A stretch of 64,000 bases of DNA, taken from NCBI GenBank assembly GCA_013397435.1, contig VZRG01001664.1, forward strand, positions 84,271 through 148,270, in the 5' to 3' direction. Below, one piece after another: positions 1-9,741 of this stretch (within the stretch, counting starts at the first letter, position 1; every line of letters starts with the position of its first letter). Below the pieces are notes generated by a model. It ran no database searches, was not told the origin of the DNA, and saw only the letters and a list, made by a program, of their open reading frames with translations. Source of the DNA: Erythrocercus mccallii. Its lineage: Eukaryota > Chordata > Aves > Passeriformes > Dicruridae. The position numbers and the translations under genes were made by a program.

Positions 1-2093
1 AATACAGGAAAGAGAAAACTTCAGGCATCACCTCCTCCCCTTACTGTCCTCACCCACTGCCCTGTACTCAGCTCTCCCTCTTCTGCTGTATTTCCCCCCT
101 CTCTAAATTTTCTCAGCCTCTTTCCTGCTATCGCCCAGCCTCACCTGAGTTCCTGGAGATCCATTTTATTTACTTATTTCCTTTCCCCCTTCCTCCTTCC
201 ACCCTCTTCCCCCGCCGCACACACCTGATTTACAGCGGCAGCAGGAGGCTGATGTTCTCTGCCATCCCCAGAGCCATCAGGGGCCAATTCATCACGGGAA
301 ATGCCCCAGCCAAAGTGACTGGGACATTCTTTACAGCCACAATCCCGAATGCTGGGCTGGGGGGGAGGTTTGGATGGCGAGATGTCAGCTGTGAGAGAGC
401 TGTCTGGAGGCACAAATATTATTTACAAGGTGCTGTGGCTTATGGAGAAGGGAGGAGGAAGAAAAGTGGCTGCCACAGCAGCCAGCATCCTGCCACCAAC
501 CACACTCAGCTCAGAGCTCTTCATTAAGGAGCAGGGGAGGGCAGGGGAAGGTGGGATGCTGACCCAGGGATGCTCTGAGCTGTCAGAATTTGGCAGGAGA
601 AAAGCAGGAATTTGTGGGAAAAGGAATCATCGGTGTCACAGCAATTCCCAGGGGGAATTCCTCAGCGTGGGGCTGGGAGCTCAAGTGCTTTGTGCAATTT
701 GGGATCGACCAGAGCAGCGGGGGGGGAAGATGTTTGGTTCCCTGGGAGATGTTCGCACACCTCAGTTCATTCCTGGATGACAGCAGCAAATCTGGGGAGG
801 CTGGCTGGGAGGAGAGATCTGGGAATTCTCTCTTGGAAATGATCCAGCACAGCCCTTTGGAGACTGCACCTGGCACTTGGGGATTCAGGATAAGCAAGTG
901 CTGGACCCATGGAGGTGAAATGGGAGTAAAAGGCAGGTTTTTCACCCTGAAAAGTCCTGGATTCATCGTCCTGTGTGGTTTGGGAATGTGTGCAGATGTT
1001 TTATAGCCACATACATTTCGTTTTATTACTTTGCACATGGAAAGCGGGCTTAATTCCGAGGCCTTGGGGATGGGTAGTTTAGGGGAGATTCTGCTACCCA
1101 AAGCCAAAATTGCTGCAGAACAAGATCCATTAGCCCAGTCTGGTCTCTAAGAGCAGCCAGTAGCCAATGCATTAAGAAAAGTACAAAAATTAGATGTGAC
1201 AGACAAGTTCTACAAAGCCCCTTGTTCCCTTATCCCTGTCTTGCTCCCCTCCCCTGAATATCTTTTCCTCCTCCTCCTCCTCCTCCTCCTTCCTCCATCC
1301 CAATTATCTCCTCCTTTCATCACTGCCGGAGTTGTAAGTACAAAGTACCAATTAGCTAGTTTTCAAGTTTAATTAGGTTGGAAGGTAGAGCAAATTAAAT
1401 CCTTTTATCGCAGGTTTCAAAGCGCTTTCCCATCGGGATGGGTTTCCTTTGGATGAGGCCCGTGTTTGTCACCAAGGAGCTGGCCCAGGCCACAGAGCAG
1501 GGGGTGAAATGCAAGCCTGGGACCATCTCCCTCCTGCCCCTAAACCCTGCACTCAGGATCCCTTTCTTTGGGAATGATTTGGGGTGCACAAACCTCTGCT
1601 CCACCTCAGTCAATTGAGCATTGCTCCTCAGCTCGTTTCAAGAACATTCCAGCAGCAGCAGGAATTCAGTGAGGACGCTGTGACAAAGCCCAGCAGAAGG
1701 CTTTCAAAATTCTTCAACAGTATCAAGCAGCAGGTCCACATGAATGCTTGGAAGCACCTTTATTCCCCAAACCCTTCTTCCTTTGAGGCCTGAACAAAGG
1801 CAGAAAAGCGGATCCAGGAATAAACACCTGAAGATGAATTTGCAGAGCGGAGTGAGGAAGTGTTTAACTCTTGGAGACACAATTGCAGCCACAATTTCTG
1901 TCCCTCTTGAGCTCTGAGCACTGCATTTCAATAGGACCTGGCTCCCTCCATGGAGCTGCTGGGCAGGGACGTTGGGAAAAGCTTCGGAATTCATCCTCAC
2001 CTTTGCTCCTGGAATCCCTGCGGGTACCAGCACCACCCCAGCTGCATTTTTGGTGTTCTAACCCTCTCCCCTGTGCTTCCCTGTGTGTTACAG
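1..2093 (+). other. NECTIN1: Intron upstream of the beta transmembrane exon (partial)
   Basis: This stretch lies before the first recognisable exon and ends in a good acceptor (pyrimidine-rich, TGTGTTACAG at 2084-2093). The reading frame that runs into it from 1871 has no splice or protein support and is intronic read-through. The stretch holds a (TCC)n microsatellite near 1265-1291 and an AT-rich segment near 1320-1410. I looked for the alpha-type nectin exon (transmembrane helix followed by a tail ending E-W-Y-V) and for Ig-domain exons and saw neither, so those exons should lie 5' of the window. Confidence 0.7.
1265..1291. repeat. (TCC)n microsatellite
   Basis: About nine uninterrupted TCC/CCT trinucleotides in a wider pyrimidine-rich stretch (1225-1320) inside the intron. 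Confidence 0.9.
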
Positions 2094-2241
2094 ACAAGCC
2101 ACTACCTCAGAGTGCTCCGGGAGGCATCATCGGGATCGTGGGAGGCGTCATCGCCGCCGTCTTCATCCTCGGCGTGGCCATCACCGTCATCATCGTCTAC
2201 CGGCGGCAGCAGAAGAGCCGCTCCGACACTGACAATGACCT
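2094..2241 (+). CDS. NECTIN1: Nectin-1 beta-type transmembrane exon (internal exon)
   Basis: This 148-nt exon is flanked by an AG acceptor ending at 2093 and a GTGAGT donor at 2242. It starts in phase 1: the first base of a codon comes from the upstream Ig exon, and the exon then reads K-P-L-P-Q. It encodes a short juxtamembrane stalk (S-A-P-G-G), a 25-residue hydrophobic helix at about 2126-2200 rich in Ile, Val, Gly and Ala with a GIVGGVIAAV core, then a stop-transfer cluster YRRQQKSR and an acidic S-D-T-D-N-D segment. In the nectin family this anchors the Ig adhesion receptor in the plasma membrane at cell-cell junctions. The K-x-P-Q start and RQQKS after the helix resemble, from memory, the human nectin-1 beta (HIgR) form rather than the alpha form, whose tail starts with a different basic motif. 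NECTIN2 is the main alternative, since its tail follows a similar plan. The exon is certain; the paralogue is likely. Confidence 0.85.
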
Positions 2242-4079
2242 GTGAGTAGCAGGATCGCTGCCCACCCAGGCTGCAGCTGCTCTGGGCATGGGGGACAGCA
2301 CCTCTGCCCCTTCCTCTACCTGCACCACGGGAAAACTTGGAGGCAAAACGTTTTCCTGCTGTTTGTGACTCTGATCTGCTTCCCTTCCCTGGGGCTTTCC
2401 CGTGCTTGCCATCCTGCTCTCTCCTGTTTCTGAGCCCTTAGCACAGGGCTGAGGTGGAAGCTGGAGCGCAGGGATGCTCGCCCAGGTGCTGGGTTTGCTG
2501 TGGCACGTCCTTGGGGCAGAGGCTCGGTGCCACTGTCCCCCTCCGTGGGCAGGAGAGGATCCCATTCCTCCTTTCTCAATGGCTTCAGGCTCCTGAATGA
2601 GACTGAATCACATCCTGCCATCCGAGAGGGGCTTCTGATAGACCCTGAGCACCTCTGGGTGCATGCCAAAGAGTCTGGGAAGGGCCCACATCCCCCAGCA
2701 CTGCAGCTTTGACCCTACGGGTGACATAAACTCTGCCAGCAGCAGGGACAGAGGCCACCACAGGGGCTCCTCTTGCTTTGCTGTGCCCAGCACGGCACAG
2801 CAGAGATCCCAGGCAGGGAATTGAGTGGTGTGGAGGTCACTTTATGCAGCAGGAACCTCTCCTCTCCTCTCCAGGAATTTACCCTGGGCTCTGCTGAACA
2901 GCTCGATCTTGTCACCGGCTCTTCATCCCCTCCCTCCCCTCCCACCCGCACCCAGAGGTTGCTTTTATGTTCCCCCATCCCCCACCTCATTGTTGTTACA
3001 CCTTGGGCACATTTTGTGCTCCATTTAATCCCATTTGAGAGAGGGCACTGGAGGAGAGCGGCAGAGGCAGGGGAGAGGAGCGGGGGAAGAGGCAGGAGAG
3101 GCAGAAGGCACACAAACAAACAAAAAAAAAAAAATACCAGCACCAGGAGGTGAAATTGCATCAACAGCAGCAGGCCTGTGATCGAGATGCATCCTGACAA
3201 TCCACTTCCCACAATGGCCCTCCACCAGGCTCAGGGAAGAGCCACTTTAGCTGAGAATAGAAACACAACCGTGCCCAGCTCTGCAGAGGTGCTGCCTCTA
3301 TTGTGGAGGCTGATCCCGAAGGTAATAACATTTCTTTTCTATAGAGCCACAAAGTCAATGTTTTACAGAGCCCCGGGGACCTGTTCTGCCCTCCCTGCCA
3401 CCAGCACATTCCGGTCCCACGCTGGAATCCAAGGGAAGGCGCCCATCTCCATCAGATCTGGTGGAGTCTGCACGGAGAGGAGGGAGGGGGGGAGCCAGCT
3501 AATTAGTGGATCAGAGTTTTAATAAGTTTTGTAAAAGGATTAGACACATCTGTGCATGTGAACAGAATGTGCAGAGACAGTCTCTAGGCTGGGATTATCG
3601 TGGCTGCCAATCCCTATGCTCTGGGGTAAAAGCTGATCCTTGGCGAGGGTCAGGGATAGATGTCCCTGCCTGGCAGAGCATGTCCATGGGCAGGATTCAC
3701 ATTCCTCCTGGGAAGCCGTGGCAGGGCTACCATCCCTACAGAGAAACTGCCCAGCTGGGGCTGGCATTGCCTCGTTAGCATCGCCTTGCTGGTACCTCCC
3801 AGAGCACCTCCCAAGGGATGCTTTGCAGCCATTCCCAAGCAGGTATCCCAGGATATCTTCGGGATCTGCAGTTTGACACGGGGATATGCCTGGAGGGAGT
3901 TTATTTCCATTAACAATTCTAAATGGGGTGAGACAAAGGGCACGGGGGGGAGTTCCTGAGGATAATCTACGTGATTGTATTGGCAGCTTGGTGACAAACA
4001 CAATCAAATCCTTGGGCACATCAAAGCAGCAGAACCTTTTCTCCTGCTTTCTACTCAGCAGCCTCTTCTTTCCCTACAG
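2242..4079 (+). other. NECTIN1: Intron between transmembrane and proline-rich exons
   Basis: Bounded by a GTGAGT donor and a polypyrimidine-AG acceptor (TCTTCTTTCCCTACAG ending at 4079). It holds a CAAA/poly-A run near 3109-3134. Open frames here are accidental in GC-rich DNA, and I see no other exon. Confidence 0.8.
3109..3134. repeat. A-rich simple repeat (CAAA then poly-A)
   Basis: CACAAACAAACAAA followed by an A run, within the intron. No retroposon body is recognisable next to it. Confidence 0.8.
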
Positions 4080-4167
4080 GATTGACCTCCCTCCATCCCA
4101 CAAACCTGCCCCTCCACCAAGGAGGAAACAGGACACGAAAAGCCACCTGACTCCAGAGGACATCCAG
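4080..4167 (+). CDS. NECTIN1: Nectin-1 beta-type cytoplasmic proline-rich exon
   Basis: This 88-nt exon has an acceptor CTACAG at 4074-4079 and a donor CAG|GTAAGA at 4168. Its first base completes the split Leu codon of the transmembrane exon, giving ...N-D-L-I-D-L-P-P-S-H-K-P..., and the exon ends in phase 0. The 29 complete codons include PAPPPR at about 4105-4122, a class II SH3-ligand pattern (PxxPxR), followed by a basic RRK and then LTPEDIQ. The motif PEDIQ, continued as VVHLD in the next exon, is the strongest link to human nectin-1 beta. A similar PPSxKPxxP box occurs in nectin-2. The segment lies in the cytosol just below the membrane. SH3 binding is inferred from the motif only. Confidence 0.88.
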
Positions 4168-4616
4168 GTAAGAACCTGCAAATTCCTGCCTCTGGCATGG
4201 AAAACTGATTCCAAGCAGTGCCTGGATGCTGGGAAATGGGAGTTGCAAGAGCAAAGAAGTTCCTGGCTTGAGTTTGAGGGGCAGAAATTAAGGATATTTC
4301 AAGGCCAGGTTGGATGGGGCTCTGAGCAACTTGGTCTAGTGGGAGGTTTGAATTAAATTATCTTTATGGTCCCATCCAACCCAAACTGTTCTGTGACTCT
4401 GTGATTCCATGACTCTGTGACTTGTCCCCCCAGAGTTCTCAGAGCCTGGCACTAATTAAAAGCTGTAATTCAGATTCTGCTCTGTCCCTTTGGTGGATAT
4501 TGAGGCCTGCAGGAGTTGGTGTTTGGTTGTGGTGTCGCCTGGAGCAGAGCTTGCCCCAGGCTGTGCCAGAGGATAATCCTTGCTCTTCTTATCCCTCTTC
4601 TCTCCCCTCTATCCAG
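4168..4616 (+). other. NECTIN1: Short intron carrying a CR1 remnant
   Basis: A 449-nt GT-AG intron between two phase-0 boundaries. Its centre (about 4290-4421) is a CR1 3' end. The acceptor is CTCTTCTCTCCCCTCTATCCAG ending at 4616. Confidence 0.85.
4290..4421 (+). mobile_element. CR1 LINE 3'-end fragment
   Basis: The sequence AAGGCCAGGTTGGATGGGGC, then TGAGCAACTTGGTCTAGTGGGAGG, then GGTCCCATCCAACCCAAACTGTTCTGTG and degenerate ATTCTATGA-like terminal units, is the diagnostic tail of avian CR1 in the sense orientation. It is 5'-truncated, has no coding sequence, and is diverged enough to be an old insertion. Confidence 0.9.
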
Positions 4617-4727
4617 GTTGTTCACTTGGACAACATGAAACACGAGGAGGAGATCCAGAAGTTCCCTCTGCAGACCCCCTACTATGACATGGCAGCCCCC
4701 GAGGCCTCTCCCTACAGTGACAAACTG
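4617..4727 (+). CDS. NECTIN1: Nectin-1 beta-type cytoplasmic tail exon with PYYDM box
   Basis: This 111-nt, 37-codon exon is in phase 0 at both ends, with acceptor ATCCAG ending at 4616 and donor CTG|GTAAGG. It begins VVHLD, completing the PEDIQVVHLD motif recalled from human nectin-1 beta. An acidic and charged stretch (KHEEEIQK) follows, then LQTPYYDM at about 4671-4691 (human beta has a PPYYDL-like box, nectin-2 a TPYFD box), and S-P-Y-S-D-K-L at the end. YYDM fits YxxM, the pattern bound by PI3-kinase p85 SH2 domains; this is inference. If the donor is not used, translation adds V-R-S-R-G and stops at 4743-4745. All candidate downstream exons join in frame after the final Leu. Confidence 0.88.
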
Positions 4728-4745
4728 GTAAGGAGCAGAGGGTGA
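4728..4745 (+). CDS. NECTIN1: Possible read-through end (V-R-S-R-G-stop) if the donor is skipped
   Basis: Continuing past the GTAAGG donor, the frame reads GTA AGG AGC AGA GGG TGA. As I recall it, human nectin-1 beta also stops soon after its YYD box and lacks a PDZ end, so an unspliced terminal form is plausible here. There is no transcript evidence in the sequence; this could be just intron. Confidence 0.3.
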   Translation, partial: VRSRG

Positions 4746-7700
4746 CAGTGGCACTGCCTGGCACCTGAGCCCAGCCTCACCTGGCACACAGGACCTCTCA
4801 CCCTAAAGCACCGAGATCCCCACCATCCAGAGCCCTGGAGGAAAGCAGCCTCCACACTCTGATCTCAGCCCACCCTAATTCAGCTGTGCCTTTAGGGGTA
4901 GAATGCCCTGCCCACCCCAAATTCTCTACCTGCAGCCCACCCACCCCACCCTGGCCACTCCTCACCTCCTGCAAGGAGCCCCTGTTAGAGTTTGCAGCTG
5001 AGGGAAGCAGCAGGGAGAGCTTCACAAAGCAATTATCTGCAGGGCAGAGCGTGCCAGCGTTTGACTCTGACTTGACAACAACAAGTTCTTTAAACCCTTT
5101 TTTATTTTTTTTTCTGGAGTGTGGATTTGTTCAGCCTCGGATGGGGAGATGTTAATGTGAGGCAGCAGCAGCGGGGAGAGATTAAGGGTCAGGAGGAGAT
5201 GCTGGCAGTCACATGGGAAAGGCTGGTTTGCAAGGAGTGAGGAAATGTTAGATGCAAAGGCATAGGGAACAGAAAGGAGGTAAGATTAGAGTGGGGTTTC
5301 GGTGAGAAAGCAGAAAACCATCCTCCTCCCAGGTCCTGGACAGCATCCTTTCCCTCCCTCACCCCCTGGCATGGGGATGCTGTGCTATTTTATCCATAGG
5401 AGACAAGACATCCCAGTGGAAATCCCTCAGGTCTCTCCCAGACTCCTCCTCACGAGGAGCTCAGAGCACTGCACACCCAGCCCGGTGCTTCAGCAGAGTG
5501 AACTCCCTGGCTGGAGAAAGGTGTATCAATATCAGCCCAGACTGGAGTAATTTTTCATGAACACCACTAATTATAACCCAGCTCATCCCGCTGTGACCCT
5601 GCCATGTGTGTTCCTGTGCAGATAATGGAAGGACAGGGCCCAGTGACCTTTAGCTGGCACAAGTCTGAAGCGAGACAGATGCCAAGGGTGTTGGAAATCA
5701 AAAGCCACAGTTCTGTGTGATCCTATTTACTTCATCCCTAAAGGAAAACTTCCCCTTGGAGCCCTGCCTCAGTCCTGGGGCTGATCCCCAGCTCTTCCTA
5801 ATCCTTGCTGAGTTTTAAATGAAACACAGGATGTTGGAGCGAGACCACGGCTTGAAAAAGCATCTGAAAGCTGAATTTCAGGCAAGCAGGAGGATGGAGG
5901 AGCTCATTTTGGGAAATAACGAGCAGTCAGTTAATTAAGTGGCAGAGTTAGTGATGTGAGATGGGGCCTGATGGGTTGCTGCTCCGTAACCATGGGAACA
6001 GAGTTTGCTGCTCTCAGTGCTGGCCGGAGAAGATGCATTTCCGTGTCCCACGCCTGGCACTCCTCCTCACCCGTGGATTCAGCCAGGAGGTGATGGACTG
6101 TGGAGCTCTCCTTTCCCTTGGCCCACAAAGAACTGGCTCTGCAGCAAGGACGTGGTGTCTGGGCGACTCCAACTGCTGCCACAGCTCTTGGCACGGGCCT
6201 GGCACAGCTGTGGAGGAGCCGTGTCCCTGGCCAGCTTGCCTGGCTCACCCAGCACGTACCTGCGCCCTGCTCTGGCTCTCTGCCCCAGCAGCAGGATGCA
6301 GCCTGCTCCCATTCCTCGCTCAATCCCTTGCGCAGGCAGCTGGCTGCTCGAGTTTGGGGCTGCAAAGGGACAGAGGGGTGTCCTTGGCTGCCAAGGAGTG
6401 CTGATTTTGCTGGATTCTTCCCAGCTCACGCAGGCAGGACGTGCTGCCACAGCCAGGCCAGGGGTGGGTTGTGTTGTCTGGCCACGCTTCGCAAAGGAAC
6501 GAGCTTTGCCTTCCTCCCTGCAGGGAAAAAAGTGGCTTGCATCACTTTTTTTTCACCCTTAAAGCACTGCAGAAGCCTCCTTTTCATGTCAGAGCGGGAT
6601 TCTGAGGGGTGGCAACCCCCAGGGAACAGCAGTGATTACCAAAAACCTCCATGGGATGGAGCAAGACCCGCCCAATCCTTCACCTGAGGGCTGGGTCAGC
6701 TTGGAGGATGAGGAGGGAAGCACATCCCTGGTCCCTGCCAGCCTCCCTTTGCTACAGCCCCGCTCCCACCGTGCTCGAAATGCAGATGCAGGCGGCTGCT
6801 CCGGGGTATCCGTGGCTCTGGGATCCTTGGGAGGGAAAGGCACAGCAGAAAGGCAGGATATTCTTGTTCTACCTGTACCTCATCTGCAGATTTGGCTTGG
6901 GAGGGGAGGGTGAAGGAGATGAGGGTGGAAGGGAACGGATTCAGCAGGAAAATGAGGCGGGTGCACTCAGCTTTCAATGAATTGTGCAAAACCTCATAAT
7001 TTGGGATGAACTGGGTTTATCACGAGGCGGCACGAAAGGCACTGCCTGGGGTTGAGATTTCACAGCACTAGAATGGGACTCAAGGAGTGATTAGGGATGG
7101 CAAAGAGTGAGGGAGGGGGGAATGGGAGAGGTGCCAGGAGCAAATAAAAGAGGCAGGTGGAGGAGGAACCTCCAAGAGGGTGTGCAGGGACGTGTGTGGG
7201 GACGTGTGCTGGCAGGGGCCCAGGACAAGGGGAGAGGCTGGAGCACGTCTGCAGGGTCAGGATACCTGCAGGAGGGAGCAGAACCGGGAATGAATATGTA
7301 TTTTTAGGTGTTGCAGGTTGTGGGAAAGGCAACACAGAGCTGAAACGCCCAAGGACAGCGGTGTGGACGCTTGAGGCTGCAGGGCTGGGTGCAGGGGTGT
7401 GGGGGCTGCCTGCAGTGCTTTTCTCTGGGCAGTTTTGGGGTAACAGTGAGGATCTCAAAGCAGGAAGGGGATGGAGGTGTGTTTCAGGTGTGTGGGTGAA
7501 GGCAGGTGTGCTCTGCCAGTGCTTCTGTGTCAGGGGGATGCTCCGTGCGTGTGTGAGAGGCAGCAGGAGCCAGAGGGAGGTGGGGGCATGAGCCAGTGTA
7601 GGAGCAGAGCTGTGATTAGTGTCCGTGTCAGCAGGGCCCATTTGCACAGGTAGAAGGGGAAGTTTCATTGCTGCAGACAGCAAAATAATTCCTCAGGGTG

Positions 7701-9389
7701 TGCAGGGCAATTACCGGGGTGCCGATGGTGATGATTTACACTGAGCGCTTGCATGAGGCAGTGCTGGGCCTTGTATACAAGGCACATTATTGATATTGTA
7801 ATAAATTCTGCTCCAAACAGGCAGCAAGGAGCAGGAGCCAGCCCAGGAGTGGGAGAAAGCAAGGGAAATCCATGGAGAAAACACCTCCGGTGTGAAGGAA
7901 GCAGGAGAGGAGTGAGGCAAAGTAGGCAGGATAGGAATGAGGGGGTAAAACTTAGTCTGGCTTCCTCCAGGAGCAGGGGAGGTGCTGAGACACAAAATTC
8001 AGGGGGAAAGAGCTCTGCGAGGCCTAGATTTAGGTCTGAGATTGGAGTTGGCATTGCTGATTTTCCTAAATGTCCAAACTCTGGCTCCAGACACGAAGCA
8101 GAGGCTCCATGGGATGTGCAGCTTTCATGCCAACAACGCGCCACTGCCATCTGGCCACCAAGGGCAGGACAGAGGTGACCTCCAGCCCTGTGCTCCTGCA
8201 GCCTTGCCGAGCACTGGAAATGCTGCTGCAGCCCCGTCCCTGTGGCTGAGGGGCAGGATCAGGGAGCCAAGCCCTGGCACAGGCCAGCGCAGCAGGCAGA
8301 GATAATCAGGGAGTGAACAGCCCCTTCCAGCAGCAGGCACTCAACCGGCTCATTACAGGGCTATGAACTTCTAAAAACGGCTCAGCCACAGCTGGTAGGT
8401 GGCTGAGGACCCTTCCAAACAGAGAGGAGAGGAACACTTTCAAATTAAACACCTCTTGCATCATTGCCATGCAGTGCAGGCATTTTGGAAAGGGGAGAGA
8501 GAGCCTGGGAAGCTGTTTTGTTTGGAAGAGACAACTCTCTCCTCTCAGAGAGGCTCAGCAGATGCCTGGCTAATGCTGGCACTGAAACCAGCCCTAAAAG
8601 TGAGGATTAAAGAAAATTCATGGGGCAGGAAGCCAGGATCCCCCTCACAGGGTGGTTGCTTCCCCCAAAGCTCCTCCTGGTGATCCATATTCCCCAGGGA
8701 GCCACAAGCTCTCCGAGCTATCCTGCCTTCCAGGCCTCCCCCATTATTATCTGCATGAAAGATGTCTGAGTAGGAATGATCAGACAAATTGGATGATATT
8801 CCATTCATGCAGTCCTTGCTGATAAGCCTGCTTAGTAAAGGAACACCCATAAATATTCCCATGCCAAAGGAGAATGCTTTTAGCATCTCTTAGACCGCGT
8901 TACAATGACAAAACCGTGCTGCAGAGTTAATCTGCAGTGCCAAGCTGTGCAGCAGCCAAGCCTTGTGTTAAACGAGGCACTTCAGAACTCCACAGCCCCC
9001 ACACTGGGGGAGAAAAACAGTGCTGGCCACCCTTGTGGCCATGCCTTTGGAGTTTTGGCTTTAAAGCCATTCCCTCCGGGCATCTCCTTCCCAAAATCCA
9101 AATTTCAAACCAGTGATTTTCATTCATGTTCCCCAAACCCGAGTTTGCAACGAATCCCAGATTCTTGGGTTAAAACAGCTCAGGTGCTTGATAAGGCTTG
9201 AATTCACTGATCCAGGCCCAGCTAAGGGAAATGCTGATCCCAGAGGGGCTCAGTGGAAGATCAGAGCAGTGAGATGCTGCAGTGAACGGAGAGTGCTGCC
9301 AGCTGTGCATTCGGGGGAGCAGCACTGCATTTGGGGGAGCAGCTTTGGGACTTCTGCTTTGATTTGGGATTTGACCTGACTGATTATTC

Positions 9390-9600
9390 ACTACCTCCCT
9401 ACCTCCCTCTTTTTTAACTGTTTTTTCTTCCTCCTCCTCCCCTCCCTCCTCACCCTTTTCTTCTTTCTTCCCCTTCACACCCCCCCCACCCTCACCCCCA
9501 CCGTGTCCTGTCTCACCCCTCACCATCTGCACGGACCCTCTGTGCCCCCTGACTCCTCCCTGGTGTCCCCCCCATTGCCTTGCTGCTCTCTTCTCTCCAG
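9390..9600 (+). promoter_or_regulatory. NECTIN1: Extended polypyrimidine tract at the ITIM-exon acceptor
   Basis: About 200 bases of nearly continuous C/T (poly-T clusters, TTCTTC, CTCCTCC and C runs) precede the AG at 9599-9600. Normal acceptors need 15-40 bases. Long tracts with TTCTTT/TCTT cores are typical binding sites for PTBP or PCBP proteins at regulated exons. The tract is visible; regulation is inferred. Confidence 0.5.
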
Positions 9601-9741
9601 AACCCTGGCAACAAGGACTGTGATGTCCAGTATGCAGAGCTGGACACGTCGGCTCTGGCCGCCTCAGCCAGCCCTCGGACCTCCATCCCTGCTGGCGGAG
9701 ACCTAGTCGAGTATGCAACCATCCAGCCCAACTTACGCTAG
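9601..9741 (+). CDS. NECTIN1: Alternative terminal exon with two ITIM-like motifs
   Basis: The exon follows a strong acceptor, opens in phase 0 so that it joins the 4617-4727 exon in frame, and encodes 46 residues before TAG at 9739-9741. It starts N-P-G-N-K-D-C. It carries VQYAEL at 9625-9642 (tyrosine at exon residue 11) and VEYATI at 9706-9723 (tyrosine at residue 38). Both fit the ITIM pattern [I/V/L/S]xYxx[I/L/V] and are 27 residues apart, a spacing suited to the tandem SH2 domains of SHP-1/SHP-2. The linker is Ala/Ser/Pro-rich (SALAASASPRTSIPAGG). The exon has no PDZ-type end. I do not recall this exon from human nectin-1, and phosphatase recruitment is inference. An alternative reading is that the frame is open by chance, but the matching phase, splice site and two motifs argue against this. 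Confidence 0.75.
   Translation, partial: NPGNKDCDVQYAELDTSALAASASPRTSIPAGGDLVEYATIQPNLR

Larger units (their letters stand above)
4728..9600 (+). other. NECTIN1: Intron before the ITIM-type terminal exon
   Basis: A 4.87-kb GC-moderate intron. Long open frames around 5930-6690 (up to about 195 codons on both strands) arise from low stop density and resemble nothing I know. AATAAA occurs at about 7142 and 7800-7805, which could serve a read-through transcript, but neither has other support. The last 200 bases (about 9390-9600) are an unusually long pyrimidine tract leading to the acceptor TTCTCTCCAG. I see no other exon and no interspersed repeat that I can name. Confidence 0.7.

Noticed and set aside
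583..1107. 174-codon minus-strand frame upstream of the transmembrane exon
   Set aside because: No domain or signal, and it lies inside the intron. The sequence has ordinary intronic composition.
1871..2093. In-frame extension 5' of the transmembrane exon
   Set aside because: A good acceptor at 2091-2093 and the expected split codon before K-P-L-P-Q place the exon start at 2094. The upstream residues do not resemble a nectin stalk.
5930..6690. Overlapping 123-195 codon frames on both strands
   Set aside because: GC-rich intronic sequence with few stops. No acceptor-donor structure, no recognisable domain, and in an intron of the identified gene.
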